Below the pieces are notes generated by a model. That model was not told the DNA's origin. It saw only the letters and a program-made list of their open reading frames with translations, and searched no databases. 30,380 bases of DNA from JBBDWK01 sp040902885 (GTDB lineage: Bacteria; Acidobacteriota; Terriglobia; Bryobacterales; Bryobacteraceae), in NCBI GenBank assembly GCA_040902885.1, contig JBBDWK010000047.1, positions 1 to 30,380 of the forward strand, in the 5' to 3' direction. Positions 16,697 to 24,954 of the stretch are shown here, in pieces (the stretch's first letter is position 1; every line of letters begins with the position of its first letter). The translations under genes were made by a program, and so were the position numbers.

Positions 16697-17815
16697 ATGA
16701 AGATCACGCGCGTCGAAGCAATCTACCTCAGGCAGCCCGAAGTGAAGGAGCAGTGCGACAGCGGCCAGGACGCCCTGATCGTGCGCGTCGAAACCGACGC
16801 GGGCATCACGGGCATTGGGGAAGTCGATTCCAGCCCGATGGCCGTCAAGGGCGCCATCGAGGGGCCTTTCTCCCACACCACGGCCTGCGGACTGGGGCAG
16901 GTCGTGCTCGGCGAAGATCCGTTCGAAACCGAGAAGATCTGGCACAAGATGTACCGCGCCAACATCTATGGCGGCCGGCGCGGCGTGGGCCTGCACGCCA
17001 TGAGCGGCATCGATATCGCGCTCTGGGACATCAAGGGCAAGGCGCTCGGAATGCCCGTTTGGAAGCTTCTGGGCGGCGGCTTTCACAAGAAGATCCGCTG
17101 CTATGCCAGCTCGCTCTTCGGGCCCACGCCGGAGAAGACGGGCGATCTCGCGCGGCGCTACCGGGACCAGGGCTTTACAGCGGTGAAGTTCGGCTGGGAC
17201 CCCATGGGCCAGGATGAGAAGACCGACATCGCGCTGGTTCGCGAGGGGCGCAAGGGGCTGGGCGACGACGCCGATCTGCTGATCGACGCCGGGCTGGTCT
17301 GGGACTCGAAGACGGCCCTCCAGCGGGCCCACGCTTTTTCGGATTACAAGATCTTCTGGCTCGAAGAGCCGCTGCGCCCGGACGATTACGACGGCTATCG
17401 AAAGCTGGCTGAAGCGACTCCCGTGCGCATCGCCGCGGGCGAAGAGGAGAGCAACCGGCAATCTTTCCTGGATCTGATGGACCGCGGTCGCATTGACGTG
17501 GTGCAAGTGGACCTCACGCGGTGCGGCGGCTTCACAGAGGCCATGAAGATCGCGGCCCTTGCCTGGGATCGCGGCTTGCCCGTCGCTAACCACGGCTTCA
17601 CGACGTACATTAACGTTACCGCCGCTCTGCACTGGCTGAACTCTATTCCGAACACGCTGATTTGCGAGTTTGTGGCCGAAGAGGAAACCAACCTGCGCGA
17701 ATTGATTACGCGCCAGAAACTGCGCGCTTGCGACGGATACCTCGCGGTTCCCGAAGCGCCAGGATTGGGGATCGACCTGGACGAGGATACACTGAACAGA
17801 TATCGCATCGCCTGA
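16697..17815 (+). CDS. mandelate racemase/enolase-superfamily protein, sugar-acid dehydratase-like
   Basis: A 372-residue protein with the N-terminal capping domain (1-125, including ITGIGEVD and DIALWDIKGKALG) and a C-terminal TIM barrel. Likely catalytic and metal residues: K164 in AVKFGWD, metal ligands D197 in LLIDAG, E223 in WLEEP and E249 in AAGEE, and H299 in ANHGF as the opposing base. This Lys plus His arrangement fits the mandelate racemase subgroup, whose members dehydrate or epimerise sugar acids. The substrate is not determinable. A TIM-barrel isomerase-like protein follows after 21 bases, suggesting a shared pathway. Confidence 0.9.
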   Translation: MKITRVEAIYLRQPEVKEQCDSGQDALIVRVETDAGITGIGEVDSSPMAVKGAIEGPFSHTTACGLGQVVLGEDPFETEKIWHKMYRANIYGGRRGVGLHAMSGIDIALWDIKGKALGMPVWKLLGGGFHKKIRCYASSLFGPTPEKTGDLARRYRDQGFTAVKFGWDPMGQDEKTDIALVREGRKGLGDDADLLIDAGLVWDSKTALQRAHAFSDYKIFWLEEPLRPDDYDGYRKLAEATPVRIAAGEEESNRQSFLDLMDRGRIDVVQVDLTRCGGFTEAMKIAALAWDRGLPVANHGFTTYINVTAALHWLNSIPNTLICEFVAEEETNLRELITRQKLRACDGYLAVPEAPGLGIDLDEDTLNRYRIA

Positions 17816-17836
17816 GCGCGCTTGCAGGAGACTGAC

Positions 17837-18784
17837 ATGAATCGACGAACTTTTCTGGCCGCTCTTTCGGCATCCATGGCGAAGGCGGCTTCGCGGCTGC
17901 CGGCCAACAAGAATCTGAAATGGGCCGTGAGCGCGGGGCTCTGGAGCCATTTCCGGCGCGGTCCCTTCACGGACGTGCTCGACGTGATGAAGGATACCGG
18001 CTTCATCGGGATCCGCCTCACCGGATTCCCCGGCATCCTCAAGAACTACGAGCTGAATGCGGCGCAGATGGAGAAGGAGATTTCCAAACGCAATCTGCAC
18101 GTGGCAACCATCTCCTTCGGGGGACCGGCGCACGATCCGGGGATGCGGAGAAAAATCCTCGCGGACGCGAAGGCCGCGATGGAGTTTCTGAAGGTCTTCG
18201 GCGCGCGGCATTTGGTGGTCTTTTCTCCCGGCCGCGTCAAGCCGGGGACGGACGTCAACGCCGCATTCAAGACCATGTGCGAGTGCTACAACAACCTCGG
18301 AGAACTGGCCGGGGAGATGGGATTCAAGGCCGGCTTGCACAATCATCTCAACCAGATGGTGGAAGGCCCGGACGAGGTCGACAAGTGCATGAGCATGACC
18401 GATCCCAAGCTTTTCCACTTCTCGCCCGACACCGCTCACCTGCACCTGGGCGGCAGCAACGTGGTCGAGAAGTTTGAGAAGCACAAGAACCGCATGATGT
18501 TCATGGACTATAAGGACGCCAAATGGACCACACCCACTGAAGACTGGAAGGCGGACAACGGTCGCGTGTATCCCAAGGATTCCAGCTCCGCGAAATTCTT
18601 CAACAGCATCTACGATCTGGGCGACGGCGAAATCGACTTCCCGGCATGCCACCGCATTCTGAAGGCGATGCAGTTCAAAGGCTGGATCTGCGTGGATCTG
18701 GACACTGCCCGGAAGGGTCCTCGCGCCAGCTACGAGCGCTGCGGTGCGTACGTTGTGAACAAGCTGGAGCCGATCTACCTCTAG
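17837..18784 (+). CDS. Tat-exported sugar isomerase/epimerase-like TIM-barrel protein
   Basis: A 315-residue protein of the xylose-isomerase-like TIM-barrel superfamily. The start is the ATG at 17837, preceded by GCAGGAG with 6-base spacing; a TTG at 17822 is less likely. The N-terminus MNRRTFLAALSAS is a twin-arginine signal, so the protein probably folds before export to the periplasm. Barrel motifs include GFIGIRLTG, RHLVVFSPG, AGLHNHLNQM (metal-binding His), HFSPDTAHLHLGG (Asp and His ligands) and FKGWICVDLD. Together with the upstream enolase-superfamily enzyme and the nearby Gfo/Idh/MocA and DUF1080 genes it suggests extracytoplasmic sugar conversion. Confidence 0.87.
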   Translation: MNRRTFLAALSASMAKAASRLPANKNLKWAVSAGLWSHFRRGPFTDVLDVMKDTGFIGIRLTGFPGILKNYELNAAQMEKEISKRNLHVATISFGGPAHDPGMRRKILADAKAAMEFLKVFGARHLVVFSPGRVKPGTDVNAAFKTMCECYNNLGELAGEMGFKAGLHNHLNQMVEGPDEVDKCMSMTDPKLFHFSPDTAHLHLGGSNVVEKFEKHKNRMMFMDYKDAKWTTPTEDWKADNGRVYPKDSSSAKFFNSIYDLGDGEIDFPACHRILKAMQFKGWICVDLDTARKGPRASYERCGAYVVNKLEPIYL

Positions 18785-18811
18785 GGTACCGAGTCATAAA
18801 AGTTTCCAGCT

Positions 18812-18872
18812 AACCGCTCCCTCTGGTCGCGGCTCAGCAACGGTTTCCGAGCCGCGACCAGAGGGAGCGGTT
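18812..18872. repeat. 61-base perfect palindromic element, AACC-out arrangement
   Basis: Two 24-base arms, 18812-18835 and 18849-18872, are exact reverse complements (AACCGCTCCCTCTGGTCGCG plus GCTC) around a 13-base loop. It sits between the isomerase-like gene and purS. The right arm is repeated at 8456-8479 with one change. A long perfect stem could terminate transcription of the sugar genes, but no T run follows. Confidence 0.85.
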
Positions 18873-18902
18873 GTAAGAGAATTAGGAGGATGCGGCACTA
18901 GC

Positions 18903-19148
18903 ATGAAGGCCCGAGTCTACGTCTCCTTGAAGTCCACGGTGCTCGACCCGCAGGGGCAGACCATTCGCGCGGCCCTCGCCGGGCAGGGGCACGGTCTGGT
19001 GCGGGATGTGCGTCAGGGAAAGTTCTTCGATCTGGCGCTGGACGCCGGCGTGAGCCGCGAGCAGGCCGAGAAGGAAATCGACGGCATCGCCCGCGACGTG
19101 CTGACAAATCCGGTGACTGAAGACTACCGCGTGGAGTTTACCGAGTAA
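18903..19148 (+). CDS. purS: phosphoribosylformylglycinamidine synthase subunit PurS
   Basis: An 81-residue protein of normal PurS length. It opens with ARVYVSLKSTVLDPQG, then has a segment QTIRAALAGQGHGLVRDVRQGKF and the closing ARDVLTNPVTEDYRVEF, all characteristic of the family. PurS bridges PurQ and small PurL in the fourth step of purine synthesis. In most genomes it is next to purQ, purL or purC; here it stands alone between a repeat element and a convergent cupin gene. An AGGAGG lies 13 bases before the ATG, longer than ideal spacing. Confidence 0.93.
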   Translation: MKARVYVSLKSTVLDPQGQTIRAALAGQGHGLVRDVRQGKFFDLALDAGVSREQAEKEIDGIARDVLTNPVTEDYRVEFTE

Positions 19149-19167
19149 GCGGCGCGCTAGAGGAGGG

Positions 19168-19527
19168 CTATTCAATCCACTCATCGGCCGGATCGAATTT
19201 GGGAAAGGCGATGATGATGACTTTCATGCGGCCGATGGCGCGATGCCGCACTTCCGGAGGGATCACGATGGACATTCCCGGGCGCACCGCAATAATGTCG
19301 TCGTCCAACTGCATGCGGGCGTCTTCCTCGCACTCGAGGAAGTAGTAGGTCTCCGTGATTCGCTTGTGATAGTGAAGCTCGGCGTCCTCCATGATGTCGG
19401 TGACATGGAGCGTGCCGGGGAACTCGGGTACGTCGCCGTAGGCGCGCCGGGCGCTGCCGCAAGGACAAGGGACGCCGGCGATATCGGCAAAGTCCACAAC
19501 GTGATAGCGGGCGGAGGCGGTCTTCAT
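19168..19527 (-). CDS. small cupin-domain protein
   Basis: A 119-residue single-domain cupin. Metal-ligand candidates follow the usual pattern: H52 and H54 in LHYHKRITE, E59, and H95 in PPEVRHRAIG. A C-x-C pair (21, 23) precedes the fold. Function could be sugar isomerisation, dioxygenation or sensing; the sequence does not decide. It is the last gene of the receptor operon, overlapping the DUF1080 gene by 4 bases, so it probably acts on the same substrate. Confidence 0.85.
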   Translation of the reverse strand: MKTASARYHVVDFADIAGVPCPCGSARRAYGDVPEFPGTLHVTDIMEDAELHYHKRITETYYFLECEEDARMQLDDDIIAVRPGMSIVIPPEVRHRAIGRMKVIIIAFPKFDPADEWIE

Positions 19528-20201
19528 TTTGCGCTAGCTTCCTTCCCGGATGGCGGTTTGAGCTTCAGATTGCGGAATTCGACACGCATCGGCTCCCCGC
19601 TATGCAACTGCAAGGCGATGATTCCGGAGGCCGCCTTGTCGTCCCTGGCATCGATCGTCTGAACCCCATTCAGCCAGATCCGGATACGGCTTCCTTCGGC
19701 GCGAACTTCGATGCGGTTCCAGTCCTTGGGGCGGACGTGCTTCCTGGCGACCTGCCATCCTTCATCCGGCGTCTTCATCATGGTGCGGCTCCGTCCCCGC
19801 TCTTCATAGAAGTTGCCCCACGCCGAACGGTCGCCGGCGTCGGAGAAATCGGCCTGGTAACCCATGACGATCCAGCCCGGTCCGGGAATGTGGGTGCTGC
19901 GGAAGTGCAGGCCGCTGTTGCCGTTGCGCAAGCGCACTTCGGCGGACAGGTGAAAGTCCGAGAACGGCTTTTCGTAGACGAGGAACGTGTTCAGTTGAAT
20001 GGGGTAGTCGTCGCTCGCGCCGACGATCATTCCGTCCTCGACCTTCCAGACGCGCGGATTCCCGCTCCATCCGGTCAGGTCCCTCCCGTTGAAGAGCAGG
20101 ACGTATCCGCTTTTCCTTTCTTCGTCGGTGAGTGTATTGACACTCCCGACGCCTGCGGCTATGAGAGGGGCAACCGCGGCAAGACCGATCCACATTCTCA
20201 T
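19524..20201 (-). CDS. DUF1080 (3-keto-disaccharide hydrolase-like) secreted protein
   Basis: A 225-residue protein. The start is the ATG at 20201 (MRMWIGLAAVAPLIAAGVGS), giving a clear signal peptide; the longer frame upstream lies inside the preceding gene. The mature part begins with the typical YVLLFNGRDLTGW and has a concanavalin-like beta-sandwich with GNSGLHFRS, a GYQADFSD segment and the closing GIIALQLHSGEPMRVEFRNLKL. Members of this family hydrolyse 3-keto-glycosides, and the neighbouring Gfo/Idh/MocA oxidoreductase could make such keto sugars. It overlaps both neighbours by 4 bases. Confidence 0.9.
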   Translation of the reverse strand: MRMWIGLAAVAPLIAAGVGSVNTLTDEERKSGYVLLFNGRDLTGWSGNPRVWKVEDGMIVGASDDYPIQLNTFLVYEKPFSDFHLSAEVRLRNGNSGLHFRSTHIPGPGWIVMGYQADFSDAGDRSAWGNFYEERGRSRTMMKTPDEGWQVARKHVRPKDWNRIEVRAEGSRIRIWLNGVQTIDARDDKAASGIIALQLHSGEPMRVEFRNLKLKPPSGKEASAK

Positions 20202-21322
20202 TTCATGATCTCCGCCCAGGTGACCTCGCGCTTCAGGTCCATGGAGGTGCGCGCCATGATCGCTGTCAGCGTGCTTTCCGCCGACCGGACGCCGGTGTTC
20301 TCCGGCTTCCCGTCCCGAATCCGCTGCACGAATTCCTGGAGCCCGTTGGCTGTGATGTCCATCGGCTCCCGCTCCTCGAGTACATCCCCTTTCCCCCGGT
20401 GATGTCTCCAATACTCGCGGGCGGTCTCGACCACGCCGTCGGCGCAGTAGAACGTCTCATGAACGTCGCGATAGAAGCGCGGTGTGATCTGCGTGCCGGT
20501 TAGCGTCGCCTGGCGACTGTCCTTGTAAGTGAACGTGACGGTGCAGTGGTCGCGCATGTCGCCGCGCTGGATGACAGTCTTGGAAGCGGATCCCAGGGCG
20601 CTCTCCGGATGCCCGCCGAGGAACCAGTTGAGGACGTCGACTCCGTGGCAATATGTTTCGACGATGTAGTCGCCATAGGTATCGCGCCAGCTGTGCCAAT
20701 CCTTGATCTTCTGAATCTCGTTCGCGGGCCTGGCGATGGGAATGTTGTTCGCGGGAACCGCGCCCTTGATCCAGTGAGCGTGAGCGACGCGCAGGGGGCC
20801 GATGGCGCCGGAGGTCACCAGTTTGTGCCCCTTGCGGTAGCCGGGACCGTAACGCTGCTGGAAGCCGAAGGCGATATTCAGCTTCCGGTCCGCACCGTCG
20901 GCGGCGTGCATTACGCGCTTGCAGCCTTCGACGTCGAGTCCGGCCGGCTTTTCGATATAAATGTGCTTACCCGCTTTGACCGCGGCTTCGAAATGTTCGG
21001 GGTGCAAATAGACGGGCGTGGCGATGATCACCGCGTCGACGTCGCTCGCCAGCAGCTCATCCATTCGCTTATAAGCTTTCGCATCGGCCGCCGGAATCTT
21101 CGCCCGCGCTCTTTCGATCTGCTCATCGAAAATGTCGCAAAGCGCCACCAGACGCGCTCCGGTGTGCTTGACCAGCAGGCCGGCGTCGTATGTGCCGCGG
21201 CCACCCGCGCCGATGAGTCCGACGGTGACCGCCGAATTCGCGGCGGAGCCCCGTGCGGCCGCGGCCGACATCACCGCGGCGGCGCCGACGACCCGCCTGC
21301 GGGAAAGGAAGGGCTGTTTCAT
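20198..21322 (-). CDS. Gfo/Idh/MocA family oxidoreductase, Tat-exported
   Basis: A 374-residue protein. The N-terminus MKQPFLSRRRVVGAAAV is a twin-arginine signal, so it is likely periplasmic with a tightly held nucleotide cofactor. The Rossmann motif GLIGAGGRG is at residues 35-43, EKPAG at 124-128, and the ETYCHGVDVLNW segment holds the likely catalytic His. Such enzymes oxidise or reduce sugars at C3 or act on inositols and glycosides. It is encoded 30 bases after the TonB-dependent receptor and overlaps the DUF1080 gene by 4 bases, suggesting oxidation followed by hydrolysis of an imported glycoside. Confidence 0.92.
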   Translation of the reverse strand: MKQPFLSRRRVVGAAAVMSAAAARGSAANSAVTVGLIGAGGRGTYDAGLLVKHTGARLVALCDIFDEQIERARAKIPAADAKAYKRMDELLASDVDAVIIATPVYLHPEHFEAAVKAGKHIYIEKPAGLDVEGCKRVMHAADGADRKLNIAFGFQQRYGPGYRKGHKLVTSGAIGPLRVAHAHWIKGAVPANNIPIARPANEIQKIKDWHSWRDTYGDYIVETYCHGVDVLNWFLGGHPESALGSASKTVIQRGDMRDHCTVTFTYKDSRQATLTGTQITPRFYRDVHETFYCADGVVETAREYWRHHRGKGDVLEEREPMDITANGLQEFVQRIRDGKPENTGVRSAESTLTAIMARTSMDLKREVTWAEIMK

Positions 21323-21352
21323 CGAAAGCTCCTCATTGGATGGGATCCGGCA

Positions 21353-24300
21353 TCAGAAGGTTACCCGCGCGGAAAGCTGTATCTGGCGGGGCGGATTGGC
21401 CGCGGTGATCTGCCCGAAGCGAAGATTGGTTTGCCTGCCGGCGGGATCGAACCGCGCGGCCGTATCGACGGCCGAAAATTGCGCATGGTTGAACGCATTG
21501 TACAGTTCGACGCGCAATTGGAGCAGCCGCGACTCGTTGCCTAGCGGAATGTTCTTGAAGACCGAGATGTCCCAGTTATTGCTGCCCGGCCCGCGGATCA
21601 CATCTTTCGGAGCGTTGCCGAAGGTTCCGGGCGCCGGCCTCCCGAAGGCGTTGGTGTTGAAGAACCGGTCGAAGGTCCGCTCGCTCTTGGGCAGCACGGG
21701 ATTCTGCAGCACCACGGTCCGGACGCCGTCTCCCCCGCCGGCTATGTCCGCATTATCGGTGGTGGCAAAGCCGATGCCGAGCGGCGCGCCGCTGATGAAG
21801 CTGTTGATGCCGGAGAGCATCCAGTTGTCCAACACCCACCGCGAGAACGAGTTGTTCCATCTCGGACTCACTTTGGGCAAGTCCCACGTGTAGGAAATAA
21901 CCAGGTTATGGGTGCGGTCAAATCCCGCTTTCCCATAGTTCCACGCGCGCAAAGGCGCATGGGTGGCAATCGTCGTGAAGTTGCCGTCGGCGTAATCCAT
22001 GGCCTTCGACCAAGTCCACGATACCCCGTATTGCAGGCTTCGGGCAAAGCGACGGTTCACGCCCACCTGCAACGAGTGGTAGTTGGACGTCCCCGAGAAC
22101 TCGCGGTACCCGATGGAATCGTAGCCCGGGAAGGGGCGGAAGAAGTTAACGGGCAACGGGCGGCCGGGAGTCGTCGGGTCTTGATTTGCAGGCTGGAAAT
22201 TGGAGCCGTAGGGAGTGAGGTTGATGTCGCGGTTCACCATGAGGTGCCGCGCCACCGACCCGACATATGCCATGTCGAGAACCGTGCTGTAACCAAGGTT
22301 CTGCTGCACGCCGAAGCTCCAGTTCATCACCGTGGGAACTTCGCCGGACCGCGACAGCCCAAACACGGACGTGGGGAACACGGAGCCTTGAGCGGTCAGG
22401 TAGCTGTCGAGCGTGTTGTAGAAAAGGATCGGCGTGTTTCTCAGGGGCGGATTCTCAGTCATTACCAGCGCCTGGTCGGTCTGCACGCGGTCGTAGAACA
22501 TGCCGAAGCCACCGCGCACCGCCGTCTTTCCGTTGCCAAACAAGTCATAAGCGAAGCCGAAGCGCGGCGCGTAGTGAATACCGCGGTTGTCGATCAATCC
22601 GCGCGGATACGAGCTGTCCTGGGAAGCGACCACCATCCCGTTGAACACGTCGCCGGTTCCGGGTACGAATGCGCCGACCAGCACCTGCGGCAGGGCTTCG
22701 CCCGTGGCGGGATTCTGCGCCACGCGGCGCCCCCCGACGATCGCCGGGCGATAGAGCAGCGGCGCCCGGCCGGCGTCGTAGCGGTCGGGAACGAATCCGG
22801 CGAGATTATTCGGAGCGCTGTAGTTGGGTGCGATCCAGTAGAAGCGCAGGCCGAAGTCGAGCGTCAGCCGGCGCGTCGCCCGCCAGTTGTCCTGGACATA
22901 CCATTCGAGATTAGTGACTCTTCCGTAGGCGAAGGTGAGCTGGTCGGATTCCCGATAGGAGCGGAAGCTGCCGATGAGTGTATTCGACCACGCCCAATTG
23001 GTGTCCAGCGGGTTGTTCACGTCGCGGCCGAAGTCGTAAGACCCGCGGAACAGCGATTCCCTTCGCGTATTGCGTGACGTGGGCTCGAAGTAGATCCCGA
23101 GCTTCAGCGTATGGGAGCCGCGATTGTGGCTGAGGTTGTTGGTGTAATTCCAGAGGTTGTTACGGCCGAGGAACGGAAATTTCGGATCCAGCAGCAAATT
23201 GACGGCGTTCGGCACGCCGCCGAAAGACGCGTCCGGGATGATGTCCTCCGGGTTGTTCCGCGGATAAAACTGGCCAAGGGTTTCCATTCCCACCTTCGAA
23301 CGCTGGTTGCTTGCCAAAGCCTGCTCATCGAGGTAGGTGCGGTCTTGAATGCCGCGGTTGACGCCCCAGGTGAACTCGTTCACCGTGCGCGAGGAGATGA
23401 CTTTGGTCAGATTGAAAACGAAGCCGCGGCCCTTGAGATCGTACAGGATCGGGATTTGCGGCCAGTTGGAGGATACGCCGACGAAACCCTGCGCGCCGCG
23501 GAACTTTTCGAAGCTGCCGATGCCCCGCCAGAAGATCGACGTTGTCGGTGTCACCTGATAGTCGAGCCGCAGCATATGAACGTGCCGCGGATTGTCGACC
23601 TCGCCCTGGAAGAGGTAGTTGAACTGATTCGTGGGACTGGAGGTGTTCGGCTGGGGAAAGATGTTCAGAAAGGCTTGCCCGTTGGGGTTGATGCGGCTGG
23701 CGGGAATCACGTTGTTCGGAAACGGAGCGCCCGCGGCTGGATCGGTGATCAGCTTCAGCCTGCCGTCGGACTCGAAAGTCTGGCGATAGTCGCCGCGCCG
23801 TTCCAGCTCGCTCGGAACGCTGCGGAACTGTAGGGTAAGGGGGCGGCGCTGCGGTTGGATCTCTTGCGAGAGGAAGAAGAACAGCTTGTCGCGGTTGCGG
23901 TTGAAGCTTCCGACGGTCAGCGGGCCGCCGACGGTCCATCCGCCCAGATCGTACCGGTAACGCTCGCGCGGCCGATCGTTGACGTTGTTGAAGAAACTGT
24001 TCGCGTTGAGCGCTTCGTTGCGCTTGTAGTAGTAGCCGCTGCCGTGAAAGTCGCGCGTGCCGGAGCGCATGATCACGTTGATCGCCGCGCCGGAGTTACG
24101 CCCGTATTCCGCCTGATAGTTCGTGGTGAGGACTTTCACTTCGGCGATGGCGTCCATGCTGGGCTCGAAGTAAGGTCCGGTGTTGCTGCCTGTGTCGAGA
24201 TTCGTGATGCCGTCAAGCGTAAGGTTATAGGTCCCCTGCCGGCCGCCCTGAATCGAGATTCCGCTGAGGCTGTTGTTGCCTGGAGACTCGCGGCTGTCCG

Positions 24301-24793
24301 CCCGCATATCCACCACGCCGGGGAGAAGGCGCAGCAGCCCCATGAAGTCCCTGCCCTTCAACTGAAGGGTCGAAAGCTGCCGGGCCGTGACGGTTCCCGA
24401 TCGTTCGGCGCTGGCTGTCTGCACGGTTGCGCCGTGGGCCTCGACCCGGACGGTTTCCGCGGTGGCGCCCAACTCGAGCCGCACTTCGACCGGCAAGCGT
24501 TCATTGGCGGTGAGCGCCAGTCCGGTCTGCTGATAGGCTTTGAAGCCGGGATGCGCCACCTGCACGGTGTACGAGCCTGGCTGTACGGACTGGAAACCGA
24601 AGAGGCCGACTTCATTGGTGGCAGCCGATCGCTCGGCGCCGGTGGCTTCATTAATGAGGGTGATGGTCGCCCCGACGACCACGGCGTCGGTTTGATCTTT
24701 GACCGCGCCGGAGATGGTGCCGCTGACCGTCTGGGGTCGCGCCACGCCGGCGAACACGACCGTCATGAGGAGAACTGAGAGTACGCATTTCAT
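21353..24793 (-). CDS. Oar-like TonB-dependent receptor
   Basis: A 1146-residue outer-membrane protein. The ATG at 24793 gives a signal peptide (MKCVLSVLLMTVVFAGVARPQ); a GTG at 24805 would add four residues. Residues about 25-110 form a carboxypeptidase-regulatory-like domain (ISGAVKDQTDAVVVGATITL), followed by a plug-like region containing LRLLPGV and YNLTLDGI, then a long beta-barrel ending in Phe, as required for BAM-dependent insertion. Acidobacteria have many of these, thought to import oligosaccharides or other large substrates. It heads the operon with the oxidoreductase, DUF1080 and cupin genes. Confidence 0.92.
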   Translation of the reverse strand: MKCVLSVLLMTVVFAGVARPQTVSGTISGAVKDQTDAVVVGATITLINEATGAERSAATNEVGLFGFQSVQPGSYTVQVAHPGFKAYQQTGLALTANERLPVEVRLELGATAETVRVEAHGATVQTASAERSGTVTARQLSTLQLKGRDFMGLLRLLPGVVDMRADSRESPGNNSLSGISIQGGRQGTYNLTLDGITNLDTGSNTGPYFEPSMDAIAEVKVLTTNYQAEYGRNSGAAINVIMRSGTRDFHGSGYYYKRNEALNANSFFNNVNDRPRERYRYDLGGWTVGGPLTVGSFNRNRDKLFFFLSQEIQPQRRPLTLQFRSVPSELERRGDYRQTFESDGRLKLITDPAAGAPFPNNVIPASRINPNGQAFLNIFPQPNTSSPTNQFNYLFQGEVDNPRHVHMLRLDYQVTPTTSIFWRGIGSFEKFRGAQGFVGVSSNWPQIPILYDLKGRGFVFNLTKVISSRTVNEFTWGVNRGIQDRTYLDEQALASNQRSKVGMETLGQFYPRNNPEDIIPDASFGGVPNAVNLLLDPKFPFLGRNNLWNYTNNLSHNRGSHTLKLGIYFEPTSRNTRRESLFRGSYDFGRDVNNPLDTNWAWSNTLIGSFRSYRESDQLTFAYGRVTNLEWYVQDNWRATRRLTLDFGLRFYWIAPNYSAPNNLAGFVPDRYDAGRAPLLYRPAIVGGRRVAQNPATGEALPQVLVGAFVPGTGDVFNGMVVASQDSSYPRGLIDNRGIHYAPRFGFAYDLFGNGKTAVRGGFGMFYDRVQTDQALVMTENPPLRNTPILFYNTLDSYLTAQGSVFPTSVFGLSRSGEVPTVMNWSFGVQQNLGYSTVLDMAYVGSVARHLMVNRDINLTPYGSNFQPANQDPTTPGRPLPVNFFRPFPGYDSIGYREFSGTSNYHSLQVGVNRRFARSLQYGVSWTWSKAMDYADGNFTTIATHAPLRAWNYGKAGFDRTHNLVISYTWDLPKVSPRWNNSFSRWVLDNWMLSGINSFISGAPLGIGFATTDNADIAGGGDGVRTVVLQNPVLPKSERTFDRFFNTNAFGRPAPGTFGNAPKDVIRGPGSNNWDISVFKNIPLGNESRLLQLRVELYNAFNHAQFSAVDTAARFDPAGRQTNLRFGQITAANPPRQIQLSARVTF

Positions 24794-24841
24794 GCCGTTT
24801 GCCACTTTGAGCGGGATCGCCCGCCGTTGTCCTTTTAGGCC

Positions 24842-24870
24842 AATCTAGCCGCCAAGGGAGGCAATTCCAA
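24842..24870 (-). promoter_or_regulatory. sigma70-type promoter for the leftward receptor operon
   Basis: The minus strand reads TTGGAA (complement of 24865-24870), 17 bases, then TAGATT (complement of 24842-24847). The predicted start near 24835 gives a leader of about 40 bases to the ATG at 24793. It abuts the palindrome at 24871-24890. Confidence 0.4.
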
Positions 24871-24890
24871 GTAACGCGCCGGCGTGTTAC
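24871..24890. promoter_or_regulatory. 20-base near-palindromic operator candidate between divergent receptor genes
   Basis: GTAACGCGCC and GGCGTGTTAC are reverse complements at 9 of 10 positions. The site directly adjoins the -35 box of the leftward promoter and lies 50 bases upstream of the rightward -10 box, so one regulator could control both receptor operons. No regulator gene is in the window. Confidence 0.45.
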
Positions 24891-24936
24891 GGTAAAGCGC
24901 TGCGCTTCATCATCATGCGCGACGACGGATCGCCAG

Positions 24937-24945
24937 TGATATACT
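24937..24945 (+). promoter_or_regulatory. extended -10 element before the rightward receptor gene
   Basis: TGA followed by TATACT (5 of 6) ends 9 bases before the ATG at 24955. The bases between (CCGTTTGCC) contain no ribosome binding site, so the transcript may be leaderless or nearly so. Confidence 0.35.
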
Positions 24946-24954
24946 CCGTTTGCC

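Noticed and set aside
16367..18652. A 761-codon minus-strand frame
   Set aside because: It lies antisense to the enolase-type and isomerase-like genes and runs into the oxidoreductase gene in the wrong frame; no domain is recognisable.
20202..20411. Upstream extension of the DUF1080 protein
   Set aside because: It lies inside the oxidoreductase gene in another frame and would bury the signal peptide.
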